Below, in pieces: positions 1-14,200 of a DNA stretch of 64,000 nucleotides. The position numbers were made by a program, and so were the translations under genes. Source of the DNA: Antennarius striatus (lineage: Eukaryota > Chordata > Actinopteri > Lophiiformes > Antennariidae); contig NC_090781.1 of the NCBI RefSeq assembly GCF_040054535.1, forward strand, positions 17,398,482 to 17,462,481, in the 5' to 3' direction. A model generated the notes under the pieces. That model ran no database searches, was not told the origin of the DNA, and worked only from the letters and a program-made list of their open reading frames with translations. The stretch's first letter is position 1; every line of letters starts with the position of its first letter.

Positions 1-303
1 GACACACCTTCTCATTCCGTGGATTTTCTTTATTTATTTAACTTTTCTCAAATTAGCCACACTTTCTTGTGATGACAGCTTTGTTAACCAACAGGAATGG
101 ACAAGTGCACAAAGTTCTACTCAATGCAAAGGGTGGCTATTTTGAAGAATCTAAACTTTAAAACATGTTTTCAGTTATTTCACATTTTTTTGTTTGTACA
201 TAATTCTATGTGTTCAATCAGTTTTGATACCTTCAGCGAGAATCCTCTATACCTGAGGGACATGGTAGCTGGAATACTAAAAGATAAAGAAATACTGATT
301 TAC

Positions 304-2384
304 CTTGGTTTCTAAATCTGTGCTGAGTGGAACAAGATTCTCCTCCTCTTCAGACTGGGAGCAGTTGTAACTGTATTGACAGAGAGACAATAACATTAAG
401 AAAATAAGAATAGGTGATAAGGTGATAAAGACAAACTCTTTATTTGTCTGAGTTGTGATTAACACGTACTTGAGGTTGATAGATGCATAGCGTAGTGTTG
501 CCCCTTCAAACTCCTTCAGACTTTGATCAGATGCAGCCTCTCCCTCCTCCTGAGCAAACAGATTAGAGGAGCGTTTAATATTGGAAAATCAATTTACTCC
601 ACCTAGAAGATATTAACTTGATAGAAAATAATTACTTGTTCTGGTCAAGTTTATAGCCTTGAAATGGGCTCAAGAAGTCCACTCAGTGAAACACTTACAG
701 CTGAGTAAGCTGACCAACATATGTGCAAATTCCTCTCCTCGTGTATTTTGATGACACTAAATTTTATCCTTGCCAAGACGTACCCTCCACAGTTCCCCAT
801 CACCAGCTCCTTCATCTGCGCCCGAAATCTGAGCCCAGGATTCCTGAAACATTTAGCACCAGTTATTAGAATCTGTAGAGTCCTTCTGATTCTATCAGTG
901 CAAAAAGAAAAACCTCACCTCAATCTCCTCACAGGGGGTAGTTTCCAGGGACATAGATGAAGACATGATGGAGTCGCAAACTTTACCCAGGGGTGAAGGA
1001 GGCTCCCACTGGGTGGTACCTGTGGGAATGTGCCAGTAGTAGGTGCCAGATGTATCTCGCACCCTCATCCATCCTGAGGGCAGGTCTGTGTCTGTCTCAA
1101 AAGCACTGGAATCCCAAAAGGATTCTGACAGGCAGCAGGAAAAAGAAATGGAGGAAAAAGTTCAATGTCTATTTGATAAATTAAAACCTGATGGCTTTGA
1201 AATCAGTCAGTTCTTAAAGTTTATCTTATCAGCCATATTAAAATAATCACATCAACTGGAATACTAGCATAATGATTCACCCTAGCCAGAAATCCAATTT
1301 TTTTCTGAATGTTAATAAAAAAACATAACAGCTAGCTGTCTTTTGTTGTGTATTTGTACTAGTTTTCTGTCACTACATTTTGACACTTAACTAATACAGC
1401 GAGCAGCATTTAAGAATAACTTAATGGCATCAACAAAAGGAGACAAAAGTTGTAGAGTGGCATCTGTAGAGTTGCTTCACCAGTGTCAATCACAAAAAAA
1501 ATTACTGAATCCTGATCAAATACTGATTGTTACTTTATTTACTTTACAGGATAAACTTCTCTATATTCAAATACTGCATACAGTAGTTCAAATTATAACT
1601 GAAATTTTATTCTGTATTCACACCAAAAAAAACCTGCCAGTGCCAATACCCAGTGTAATCTTAATTATTCCTATACAATGATTTGCTTCATAATTATGTA
1701 ACATATTGTTCATGATCAAACTGGCTATATGGTGTCCATTTAAGTACCTCTGTTGTCGTTTGGAGAGCTGTTAGATGTGTTGTCCTGAGACATCGAAGGC
1801 CAGCAGGACTCTTCATCGTTTGGAGTCCCGTTCATGTTGGAGAACAGAAGGCAGGTGTTCTTCTCTACGACACTACCCTCCCTCTGAGATTCCATATTAC
1901 TATTTTCTTCGGCTATTCCTGTGATATCCCCTGGTGTTTCCTCATCCTCATCTGACTTCTTCTCCTTCTCTTTGCCACCTTCTTCCCTCTCTTTATCTTT
2001 CTCTTCTGTAGACTCCAGGGTGTCGATAAGTAGAGGCTCATTCAGGATATTCTTGGACTCCTCCTGATTGAGACCAGGGGTCATTGCTATTTTTGGAGAT
2101 TTGGTCTGCTCGTCCTTCCCCTTTGGTTCTTCCTGAGTGGTGGTCTGAAGAGGGAAGTCTTCCTTGTTCCCATTCTGGCTGATATTGCAGTTGTGGTCCT
2201 GGTCTTGCTGGTTTTCAGCTACTTTCCGCAGCTGGTTTTGGCCTTCTTTAACCCACTTGGCATTGTTCCCTGTGGATTCCTGGTCGCACCAGTGGCTGCT
2301 ATCGTTCAGTTTGTTCTTTAGCTCTTCATCTTGTTTTTGTTTATTCACAATATATGACATGTCTTCATCATCATGGCCACCCAT
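304..2384 (-). CDS. apbb1: apbb1 (Fe65) adaptor protein, N-terminal part
   Basis: Fe65 is a cytoplasmic and nuclear adaptor that binds APP-family tails through its PTB domains and Mena-type proline ligands through its WW domain (family knowledge). Four coding exons are visible, all with GT-AG ends and compatible frames: 1748-2384, 919-1124, 470-549 and 304-370. They sum to 990 nt, or 330 codons. Exon one carries the Fe65 signature NNAKWVKEGQNQLRK near residue 41, a long acidic Glu/Lys stretch and a segment like human LLFGMRNSAASDED. Exon two encodes the WW domain, DLPSGW to TTQWEPP, with both Trp residues and the YYW core. I chose the ATG at 2384 because its context (GCCATGG) is ideal and a pyrimidine-rich acceptor lies just upstream at 2411-2412, which removes the more upstream ATG at 2432. 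Two PTB domains should follow beyond position 1. Paralogs apbb2 and apbb3 are less likely given the NAKW segment. Confidence 0.93.
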
Positions 2385-3020
2385 GGCAACTTTCCATGTA
2401 TCGTTAATAACTAATGGAGAAAAGGTTGACATGAATTAGCATTTACATGCTAGCTAGGGAGCTAGCAAGCGAGCAGTCAGGCACTCACGAATTTCATGTG
2501 CATGTTGGCGACGAAAAAAGATCAAGCACCGCCAAAATGCTGTAATTATGGAAGAAAGATGTTGAATCTAAAATAAATATTAATCCATTAGCAACATTTC
2601 AATCTAGAGCTAGTAGTCGGTTCATTGATGGCTGGTCTAGTTAGCCATCATTACGGCTACTTTCACTACTAGGTATCTGTCGAACATGAAGCGCACTTCA
2701 TGAATTTCGGCCACTTCTAGACAACAAGACGTTTTTCTTCCAATAAAATACCCCATGTATGACTCATCAATAGTTTAAATTACATACAGAAAACTGATTG
2801 TGGATTAAAATCCAATCGCGTGTGCACAGTGTCTATTAAAATACGATATTTATCGAGGGCAATTGTCGCAGCTACAAATAACGGGATTCATCCGCCATCA
2901 TCACCGTCATTTTGGCTAGGCTAAAGTTAGCTCTCTAGCTAGCTAGCTAACGTTCTCCATCAGGTAACCAGAGCAAACACAGGTAGTGATAACCCAGCTC
3001 ATGTTACAGTTATGACTTAC

Positions 3021-3110
3021 CAGCTCCTCCAAAGCCCAGATGTCGAAATATTTTGAAGCGTGCGAGCTAACAAGGCTACATATTTTCTATGTATAGCGAG
3101 AGTTCGCTTC
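3021..3110 (-). other. apbb1: apbb1 non-coding first exon (3' limit firm, 5' limit approximate)
   Basis: On the minus strand the sequence GGAGCTG is followed by a strong donor (GTAAGT, 3020-3015). It lies about 600 bases upstream of the acceptor at 2411-2412 that opens the first coding exon, so this is best read as a 5' UTR exon. The transcription start cannot be fixed by eye, so the upstream limit is a guess. Confidence 0.6.
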
Positions 3111-3200
3111 GCGTCTGGGTGCTGTTTTCTGTCAGTGGGTTCGGCTGCTGATGGAGGACGAACCTGCGTCACGCATTGACGTCACAGCTGGAGCCGCCCA
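3100..3200 (-). promoter_or_regulatory. apbb1 promoter region with a full palindromic CRE
   Basis: A perfect cAMP-response element, TGACGTCA, lies at 3177-3184. A related TGCGTCAC sits at 3165-3172. Both are just upstream of the presumed apbb1 first exon, in sequence richer in CG dinucleotides than its surroundings. CREB/ATF proteins bind TGACGTCA (established). That it drives apbb1 is inference from position. Confidence 0.5.
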
Positions 3201-5211
3201 CAAAATGGGCAGGACCAGACTGATTTGGACACTGATCCGGTGCCGCTGCTCCAGCTTCCTGACAATAGAGTACCCTGAATATCCTTAATAGTAATACTGT
3301 ACTTCTCTATAGCCACGCATTCTGGAAAACAACTGCAATACATATGATCCACCAAGCCTAAAGACCTGGGCCTTTGTGTTTGTCTGCTGTTAATATTCCA
3401 GATGTGATGTTGAAAAATTAAATAATTTACAATTACAAGTATACGGCAGATAAAGCGGTTCGGAAGATGAATGTATGAAGTATATAGAAATTGGAATATA
3501 ACAATCCAACTAGGACTACAATGTAAACATTTAGCTTCAATATTATAACACATAAAAAAATAAAATTGTTTCAATATTAGAAAACTAAATTCAAGCTAGA
3601 TAATTTACAATCACCTTTTTTAGTTGGCAATTGCTTCAGATATGGAAATATTTCTAATAATTGACATGAATACGACAAAAAATCTTCTGAAAAACATGAA
3701 TACTGCTTTTTTTCTATCAAACTAATAAACGTAATACATTGACCTTTGTCCCCTAAAGTAACAATGAGCACCACAAGTGTCTTATTAAATGACCCAAATA
3801 ATGTCCAATCTCCATCAAAATCCACACATTCAAGCTGGCCATATTTGTCCTTTTTAATATACTTATAAATACGTACATTTGTTTAAGTCATTCTGTATTT
3901 TGGCTTCAATGTGAATCAGCACATACAAGCAAGCTGGTGGAAGGACAGAAACGATGCATGGAGAAAACAAAACAAAACTTATATGAAGTCTGAAATCATC
4001 TCAGAATCAAAACAGAGAAAATAATCATAGAAACGTTTGGGTAGTTTGCAGGATGTTGACGTCAATCCCTAATGTCCCAGTCACCTTGTGTTGGGAAACA
4101 GCTTCTGATGCAGTCATACCTGTTTGTAAAAAAGGTCCCCATACACAATAGAACACAATCAGTCTTGTACACATGATATCCATGAATAAATTACAGTCTG
4201 GGTTGCATTACTTATTCCTGACTTTGCAAAATATTACGCATCTGATTACATAGATGGTCAATAAATGGCATGAAAGTTAAGATCAGTCAAAACTTTTTGA
4301 CATCTTAAAAAAGAGCTTGCTGCGTCATACAACTGGCAGAATTAAAACCATGACAAAACTACAACATTGATTTCCCAATGGTAAACAGAAATAACTAGAT
4401 TACAACGCTTGTGTAATTGAGTTCATTATATTAATCCAACAGATGAGAGAAAATCTGAATTACTGCAGTATTTTATAATACTCACAAAACTGCATTGATT
4501 AACACTCACATGTTAGCTGCAGAGAGAGAGAGGTTTGAATTGCCAGTTTTACATCTTTGTCAGCAGGTTGTACAGGAAACGGATCAGACACCAATGCTCA
4601 GGACAAGTCAAGCTCTATATGTCACTAGGAGCCAAGCTGAATGGTACAACACCACTAAATTATCCCATTGGCACCACTCATTCACAAAAGTCTTCTTGAT
4701 GCTGTTTAAATGCTTGGTTTCAGGCATTTTTCATGCTTGAGTTTGTTGCTAAAACAAAGGTTTCCTACTTGAGCGAAGCTTTGAGTTGATTTTTTTACTT
4801 ACCCCCATATTTTTTTCTTACAATTTAACTTTTTGTGTCAATGCCACATACAAAATAAGGCCTTAATCCACTGAGGCAAAAGCAGCAGTCTGTCATGCTG
4901 ACCTCCACAGGTATTTCAGTTGAACAGACTGAAAAACATTGTACTAAGTCTTTGTGATTACAGGCTGCTGAGGCAGTGTCAGTGGATCACTGACAAATGA
5001 GAAAACACATAAGATGTTGATATCACATTGAAAATGAAAAAAATAAAATAGATATATAAAAAAGTGACTGCTGCTGAACTCACTTCAGAAGCAGAAGCAA
5101 CAGTGGCTTTGAATGCAGCAGCAAAAGGAGTTTAAGGCAATACTGGTAAAGCACCACATCACCGTTAGGAGCAAGACATCCATGTCAGCACACAGGCGCA
5201 GATGACGGTTT
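3200..5211. other. Interval between apbb1 promoter and ilk stop, partly ilk 3' UTR
   Basis: About 2 kb of AT-rich sequence with no supportable exon. The part nearest 5211 must include the ilk 3' UTR. I saw no clear minus-strand AATAAA; a variant ATTAAA is at 3853-3858. The polyadenylation site is therefore undetermined. Confidence 0.5.
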
Positions 5212-8200
5212 TCATTTGTCCTGCATTTTTTCCAAAATTGGCACAATCATGTCAAATTTAGGTCTCTTTGCTGGGTCTTCGTTCATGCATATCTTCATGA
5301 GTTTGCAAATGTGGGGTGAAATGCCGGGGGGGATAGTGGGCCTCAAACCCTCCAAGGAAACCTGGGAATCAAAACAGAGCATTTGGTTCAGCGGTAAACG
5401 TTTTTAATGAATGAATAACAAACATGAATAACAGCTGACTGTCCATGCTAGTATTTGCTTCTCAGGTGGAATCTTTATTAGGCAGAAATAGCAGCGTGAA
5501 CCTTCATGCCAATTTCCATGTTGGATAGGTCAGCGAACGGCACCTCCCTGGTCACCAGCTCCCACAGCAGGATAGCAAAGCTCCACATGTCTGCTGAGCG
5601 ACGGTTGATCTCCTCTGGCTTTTTTTGCAGGGCTGGAACCACAAAGAGCAACTAGTGTGAGCAACCCACCAAACTACACAACAAAAAGCAAACTTTGATC
5701 AGAGCTGAATACAGGTTTGCACCTGTTGTATAGACACAGTGACTATTAGGTTGAAATCGGAATTTTTGTATTCATGAGTTTTGTTTTTTGCTTAAAAATT
5801 AAGCATCAGTTGATACAACATTTGAATTATTAAGATGAGCTCAAGAGTTACAGTAACAAAATGTCTTTCAATTTCATTTTTACTGTGTTAAACTGTAACT
5901 CTTTGTTATTTAGGAAGTAATTTTAAGTTCTTGATGGAGTTACCACAATTATTGGTTACATACATCATGATGGACTTCCTCTTCAACAACATACACTGAA
6001 TTCAGGAGGAAACAAGAGGTTTGCCATTTTAACTAGTAAGAACAGTAGCTTCTCTTTCAATCTGTAATATTACAGTAGACAGAATTGTAGGCTGGGAAAC
6101 AGGCTGGAACAAATCAAATTTATGCTACAGTATGTTGTTAACCCTTCGTACATTATTTAAAATCTATTCTTGCTGTTCCATCACTTTTGCAAAAGTTCTC
6201 TGGTTATTTCCACAGTTTGTGTTTCCAATTTGCTCCATTTACTGTTACTAAAGTGGAAATCATCTGTAGACTGCATTTAGTTCTGCACCACTCTGCAGTT
6301 CCCTGCACCCATAACTCAGGCTTTAATTTGAGTGGCTCTGGCTGTCACGTTGGCTCCGTGCTGTATGAGTGATGCCTACCCTCAGGGGCCACCCACGCCG
6401 GTGAGTACATCCTGCCAGGACACTGAAAGGAGAACTTGACATCTGCCATGCTGATCCTGGCAGTCATATCTTCATCTATCTGTGGGGACAAAGAACACTT
6501 ACCAACATATCTTTATAGCATTTAACTGATCATGTCCTTTTGTATTTGTATTACTACTTCCTGAAAGCTATGCTAAAACCAAAAGTTATTCTTACCATCA
6601 CACTTTTGCTGTTGAGATAGTGGCGAGGGATCATGGGTTCAAGTGTGTGTAAGAAGGCCATTCCACAAGCAATGTCCAGAGCAAACTTAACGGCCTGCGT
6701 CTGGTCCACCACAAAATCTGGCAGCAGGATGATTGAAAAAAATCCAAACAGGTTAGTCCCTACTTTAGTCTTAACACATGACAGTGACACTGACAAAAAG
6801 AGATGGTCACAAAATGACAGATGCATAAGTGTGATAAATCACAAATCCTTGCGAATCACTCAAGGGGGTGACAAGTATGGACTTTTGGGACCACAGTTCA
6901 AGTACTCACTGGTGCCTTCATGCAGCACGTTGTAGAGGGAGCCATATGGCATCCAGTGTGTGATGATGATGGGGTGGGGGGCAGGAGGAGACTGACATGC
7001 TCCCACCATGGGTAGGACATTTGGGTGAGAAAATATCCTGGGATGGAGCCCACGTTTGGGAGGGAGGAACAGACAAGGGAGAAAGACAGACAGACAGATA
7101 TAAAGTCAAACCCATAAAGGATTTGACATCAAGAGACAGCTGTATGTGAGATGCAACACTCAAAACAGAAAAGTTTGGTTCAACACAATGCAAACAGACA
7201 AATGAGGGGCCACAAAAGCAGAGACCTCTATGTCCCGTATGACTTTAAAAACACAAGGATTAAATAATAACCTGAGTTTTGGATACTCCTCATTGAAGTC
7301 TCGGCTTTTCCTCGTGGTCCAGTCGCGAACTTTCAGCACCTTAACAACAATTTCATTTCCTTGCCAACGTCCTTGCCACAGCTACCAATGAGAAAGATGC
7401 AGAGAAAAAGAGAAGTGAAAAACATTTGATTGACCATCAGCAGGTCCACCAAAAAAATAAGACGAAATACAAGATTTTACAGTACCTCTCCTGATTGGTT
7501 CTCATTTATTTTAGCCAGGAGAAAAAGCTGTTTGTAGTCAATCCCTGCATGTTTGTTCAGAGTGCCATTACCTAAAAACACAAGATTGAGATGATGAAAA
7601 GTTGAAGCACATAAGAACCATGCAATCATGTGAACTATCAAACACGGTGGACAAAGTGGGGAAATGTCACCACACTCCAAATCCAAAGTGGAAAATTGTC
7701 AGCTGATAAAGTGTTAAATGTGGGTTTGTGCTGGACTCACGGGGTCGGGTTCTAGTGGTGCCTTTCCAGAATGTGTCCTTGAAGGGAATTTTAGTCAGGT
7801 TCTGTCCCATTTTCTCTGCTTTTTCTGTGTGGTGGACAGACAGAGAGAATGCCATGACGAAATGTAACACAAAGACAAGTTGGACTCTGTCTCTGCCGGA
7901 ATGAGTGAAGTGGTAAAAGTGAGTTGGGATACCTTTGAGGAGTTCACGAAGGTGAGGTTTAGCTTTGTCCAGGGGTGTTTCCCCATATTTGTTGCAGATG
8001 CTCACCTGAGCCCCATTAGTCACAAGGTCCTGAGAAAAATAACAGGTTAGTGTTTGCAATATTTTGAGAATTCTACAAAATGGGAAATGCGTACAATACA
8101 AAATAGTCTCAGCTATCTGGCCACCAGGGGGCACACCAACCTCAGCCACTAGATCTTGGCCCCAGAAGCAGGCGTAATGCAGTGGAGTGTTGCCGTGTTC

Positions 8201-11200
8201 ATTGGCTGCATTTGTGTCTGCTTTGCATTGGATCAGCTAAAAGAGAAGCAGAAACAAAGGATTATATGCATGAGATGAGTGGGAATGCTGCCAACAAGAA
8301 ACATAGATATTGCTTGTGAGTACATCCCAGAAGGTACTGAGACATGGCATCAAACAAACGAGAAGCTGACAGAATGTCATACGCTTATCTGCAAGATATT
8401 TTTGTAGTTTTTATATACAATATTTGAACACATAAATCACTGCCATGCTCCACCCATAACATGCCATGCAGTACACCCGGTGATGTAACTCAAAGGGTCC
8501 AAGTCATGGATGAATGAATCCCTATATTCCAAGATGCTTACAGTTACTGATTGTTTGAAAACTGTGCCTTTAAATTCTAAATAATGAATGTTATGAAATA
8601 AAATGAAGTTCTTTTGCAAAACACAATCAGAGCAACTGAAATAAAGAACTGGTAACGTCATATATTGGTTGTTTCATACTTCATGAATCTACATTTAAGA
8701 TTGTCTTATTATAGTGTGGGCATTAAAATGTTCATCTCTCCCTTATACAATTTCCTCCGGGATTAATAAAGTATCTATCTATCTAACTTAACAACTCTAC
8801 CTCATGTTAAAAGTCACTGACAGTAGAACTGCAAGACGAGACAAGACCTTTGCAACTTTAGAACAGCTAAACAGATGACTTCACCTTAAGATTTCATAAC
8901 GTCCTTTGTTATGAAGCAAACTTAAAGAGATTAAATATCAGCTTAACCAATGAAATTTGAGTGTCTTTGAAAAGAGGAACAGGCGATAGTTTAACAGTTC
9001 TTCTGACTTCATTTCCAGGGAACTTTAGTCAAACACAATTCGACTATAGATCAACAGCTCACAATGACAACAACAAGACAACAACAAATAATTGATAGCG
9101 AAAAAAAACATTATTTAGGTCTAGACAAGTGTGAAAAGCTTATATCATACTTTAACATGTTAAAGCTTCTTGTAATGAAGTTCTACTCAAAGCCATTAAA
9201 AGTAAAGTCTAACTCCAGTCAAAGAAAAGGTCAGAATTTCATTTTAGTTTTAGTCAAGTAATGTTTGGGGGGGGTTTTTTGTTTTGGGGAAAGACTAACT
9301 TCCTAGAGACATGTTACATACTTCACATAATCATATCTGATAAAACAGATTGTGTAATTAACATATTCACTGCAGCACTTTGTAGTAATTGACCTCCTTC
9401 GGCAGACTTTCTCTAATCTCCGGACATTTATCAGTGTTTTCTTTCTGTTCTTTGATCGCAAGATGCTTCGCTCACAGCGACATCGTTTTCGCTCATGGAA
9501 GTGCGCTGACATACGCCAACTCTGTTGCATCGTAAGCTGCAGCAACTTCTCAGTCCAAGCCGGATTTTCACCGACGAACTCCTCCAGACTGACCCCTCCC
9601 TGTTGAAGTTGATGTCTATAGACATCTTTGGCAGCCAGTGAATTCAGAAAGGAGCTTTTCAGAAAGTGTTTGGTCAGATGTCGTCTAATAAATCAAGTTC
9701 AATCAAGTTTTATTTATATAGCGCTTAATCATGGCAGCAGACATTTCAAAGCGCTTTAACAGACAGAGAAACCCAACTGAACCCTCCAGAGCAAGCATAA
9801 GCGACAGTGGCGGGGAAAAACTCCCTCGATGAGGAAGAAACTCCGGGCAGGACCCAGACTCTTTTGGGCGGCCATCCGCCTATCTATTAAAGGAACACAT
9901 CCAGACAAGGAGGGCGGCACGGTGGCGCAGTGGTTAGCGCTGCTGCCTCACAACACGGCGGACCCGGGTTCGAGTCCCGCTCTGTGCGGAGTTCGCATGC
10001 TCTCCCCATGTCTGCGTGGGTTCTCTCCGGGTTCTCCGGCTTCCTCCCACCTCCAAAAGCATGCGCTTCAGGTTGATTGGCCGGTCCCAAATTGACCATA
10101 GGAGTGAGTGTGTGAGTGAATGATTTGTTTGTTTCTATGTGGCTCCGCGGTGCACTGGCGTCGTGCCCGGAGTGTCTCACGCCCTGAGTCTGCCAGGATA
10201 GGCACTGGCTACCCCGCGACCTGCGTTAGCGGATTAAGCGGATTTGGAAAATGAATGAAAAAAAAAAATGAATCCAGACAAGGAACATGTTGTGATCTGT
10301 TTTACATTGGCTAGCCAGATTTCCTTACCATTTAAAATTTGAGAACAGTTTTACTTATTTTTTTGTTTTTTTTCCAGACATGTTAATATAACAGACTTAA
10401 CACCGTCGCATTTACAACATCAACAACAACATCTGTAAAAAAAAAAAAAAAGGGGCTGACTGGTTGAAGTCAACGGACTTGTGAAATTCAGCCAATTCAG
10501 ACATTAAAGGTTTGAGATTACGTTGGGTCAGAGACCTTTACGGATTAAGTCTCAGTATTGAATGTTATTGGTGTTATCTCATCTCACTGCTTTGTCTTAT
10601 TGGAAAAAAAGGTTGATAAATAACATGTTCTGTCATTAACAAAGATAACACTACCAAGCAACTGTCACCTTGTGCATGTGTTTACATGAAACCTACCTTT
10701 CCCACAATATCACGATGTCCGTGACTGGCCGCCAGGTGCAGAGGTGTGTCATCTCCACGGTTCATGACATTTATACGAGCCCCTCTCATGATGAGCATGT
10801 CCACCACGCTGGAGCGGCCCTCCCTACACGCCCAGTGGAGAGGGCTGAAGCCATGATCATCCCTGCAATTAGAGAGCAGAATTCAGCACAGCAAACACAC
10901 AATAACTGCAGGACGTTCAAGAAAAGTACAGCAAGAACTTCTGCTCCTCAGCTGACAACGTCAAAAGTGTTACTGAAATTGACTTGGTGGCAGAGTAGGC
11001 CACAAGGCCTACTCCACTACTCTACACACATTGGGACATTTTTTTGGAGAATGTGTGTTTGCCTGTCTAGGATCAAAACAGCACTTATCGAATAAAGACA
11101 ACAAGTGTGCATTCCAGAGAAATCAGGCCTTGGTTTGGCTTCAAATACGTTAAACTGCAAGTTAAACACAACTCTCAAAAACCTGTGGTTCACCACAACA

Positions 11201-14200
11201 GTTTTGCAATAAATCCACCCTTCATGAAGATAATTACATTATGTTATTGTATGGAGTTGTTGCTTTTTCATTATCGCATTAAATGTAGACTTAATTGCAA
11301 ACTACAGCCACAAAATGACCTGAACATCCCATAAACACCATTCTGAGAGAGCATCAACACAAACTGGATAGTAGAGACTCACAAGCTCATAATTTACCAC
11401 AGAATTGTTATAGCAGATGACAGTGTTTCAGTTCGTTTCCTCTAATAAACTGATAACCGAGCGCATTTAGCAGAAACTACAGCGTTAAACCGGTTTAGGC
11501 TGATATAACAAGAAATAAGATACTATTTTTGGGTGCAAATCAAATCCAATGTTTGCTGATGCATAAGGACTTTACATACTGTAAACAGAATACAACAGGA
11601 TCCTTCACATAATAACGTCATGTACTAACTCCATAGGCAGACGACATTGTAATGTGATCTGAGAACTGACTGAGTATTATAAATCTGTCAGAATCTGAAC
11701 TTTGTCTGCCTCACAATCAATTCACTGGCTTGTATTCACTTATCCTGCAGAGCTCTGCTCAAACAGCATCAATGGCTCCACAGAGACCCTCCTTCCCAAC
11801 AAACATCTATCTGTGCATCTGGGCAACCTGCTGAATGCACAACAGATCTGCTTTTGTGTCCAATTTCCTCCAAGACCAAAAGGCCAAACCCTCCGAGCTA
11901 ATTAGTCAGTTTACAAGAGAAAAATTCCCCAGAGACCCAACTCTAGATTTTTTATCAGCATTTTTGTTTAAAGCTTGACCCTGTTTGGGGGATGGTAGAA
12001 TTGTGAATTTAGTGGTTCTATCCTTTAAAAGTGTAAACATAAAGTGAACGGATTACATCGCGATTATGTCTGTATGAGGTCTGGTTCACTATCTGCAAAT
12101 ATCTTCAGCTCAGACAATGATTCCATTCAGTCAACTAGATTTATGTGTAGTTCATTGATAGTTGATGGTTTCAGTCTTTTAGCAATCAAATACTGATATT
12201 CTCTGTTTCAAGCTCCTTAAATGTGAGGATTTGTTGGCTTTCTGTGATTTTCATGATTGCTAAATGAGTTTTATTCTGCTGGTGGGACAAACTGATGGGT
12301 GGCCGTGGCCGTGGCACAGAGAGCAGAGAGGGTGTCGACTCATGGTTGGTGGTTTGATCCTCATTCCCTGGAGTCTACATATCATTGTTTCTAATGTGTT
12401 CCCAGTGTAGCTCTTTCTAATTAAAAACAAGACATTTAAAATGCATCACTATTGTCACTAAGCAATTTTATACATAACAGAGCAACTGAGGAAATCTTCA
12501 TCACTGTTGGGTTGAATTGTTTCTAATTTCATTCAAACCCTACTAATAATAGTTTATGACCAACACAACAAACTGTCAGAAATGTTCTATTACACACTGA
12601 GTGAAGCTCAGGCCTCTGGGTTCTGTGCCTGTGTTTCTATTCAGAGCCCCATTTTATAGGATAGATTTTCTCTTTAAGCTAGCTTCATCCCAACAACCCA
12701 AAGGCACTCGAGTGCCAAGGTTTTCTCCAGCTCACCCCCTCCATAATTTATTTCAGGCACTTCCACCTGCCAACAGTGCTCAGTTTGGCAGACGGAAAAG
12801 CCTGAGGAAGAGTCTCTGTCTACACCCTGTATGTCTCAGCACCACCATCTCCACCAGGTCATATAACACCAACAGGAAAGTCACAAAACCATAACAATTG
12901 AAAAAGAACAGGTTTTATTTTTCCTTTTATTCTGTTCATTCATGAAATGTTCATTTTGCACATGTTAAAACATAGTTTAACATACAAAGCATGAAAGGAC
13001 CACTGAAGGCTTGAAATTACTATCAATTTTGTCTGAATTGCATTTGTTGTCGCATTACAAATTCAATGTCAGTGCATCTGAAATGACATGTTCAGTCAGC
13101 CTAGAAACGTCAGACTGTTTAACCTGATTAACTGTATTACCTAAAACACGGAAACTGCTAACACCGCTTCTTCTGAGAGCACTACCTGTTTCAGCAAGCC
13201 TCTTCACCATCCACACGCAGTCGTAAATCATGCAAGGCAGCAGGCTCATACTGCTGCCCCCACCACAGAGGTTATATATAAAATCAGAATTCACACTGGG
13301 ACTAATGAGGAGCCCCCACTTTAACAACACTGTAAAGCGCTGTGTAGATGGCTACTTTTGGATGTGCAGTTGAAGATGTCTGAGATATATATATACAGCC
13401 ATTTAAGTTGCATTAAATATTCAAAACCAAATTAAAACACAGAGCACTGAATTCAACTTCCTGTTTCAGACCAAATATGACGCAGACAGGGCACTGAGGG
13501 CACTTAAATGAGTGTTTTTACAATGGTGCATTCAGGGAGAACAAACCACATCCAAAGCAACTCAGGTTTCCCATTATGTAGTTACTTCTGAGAGCAAAGG
13601 TTCCAGGACACTTCGACCAGGAAATCACTGTTGACCATGAAAACGTACCCTTAGAGTTTATGGTCACGTGGTGTCATTAGTTTGAAAACTAATGGTGATT
13701 TTCTACTTTTGTGATAACCTGTTAAATAATTTACGTGTGATAAAAACCTTCTCAAAATCCTTCCCTTACAATGTTTAGAAAAAAGTTCTTCATCCAAATC
13801 ACCTCCAACATTTAATGAGTTCCTTCCATCACTTGTAAAATTAGGCAAAAGTAGGTTTTGTGTCCTGCATACAGACAATTACATTGTTGGCAGAGTTATG
13901 GAATTTATTATTTTGGAGGGCTGAGCTGGCTGAGGTACTGGAACTCCATCCATTCCTGAGGATCCTGGAATGGATGGAGGAAGTTCTTGGGAAAGACACA
14001 GAGCCACAAAAACCTCCTGACGCCCATCGCTGTTTATAAATGTGAATATCTACTGCTCTTGGTGAACAAGAAGCACCCAGCAAAGAAGCCCTTGTTGTCA
14101 GTGTAGGCATGTATGACACAAAGTTTATTTTAGTTGTAAAACCATGGACAGTCGACAACTTTAATCAAAATGACATTTAAAAAGACTTGTTTTTTTAATC

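Larger units (their letters stand above)
8237..10696 (-). other. ilk: ilk intron between coding exons 2 and 3, repeat-rich
   Basis: This 2.46-kb intron interrupts the ankyrin-repeat region. It holds a LINE-tail-like segment (8745-8785), a fish dispersed repeat (9690-9880) and a complete SINE (9912-10271). I saw no exon in the rest. Confidence 0.8.

Noticed and set aside
2385..2432. More upstream in-frame ATG for apbb1 (MSTFSPLVINDTW...)
   Set aside because: A good acceptor (CCTTTTCTCCATTAG) lies inside this stretch, a non-coding first exon with a strong donor lies upstream, and the ATG at 2384 has an ideal context. The 2432 ATG is probably intronic.
3182..3574. 130-codon minus-strand frame upstream of apbb1
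   Set aside because: Low-complexity hydrophobic translation with no domain, overlapping the promoter; no evidence of coding.
9912..9990. tRNA gene candidate (good A and B boxes)
   Set aside because: The sequence continues into a SINE body with target duplications and a second dispersed copy, so it is a SINE head.
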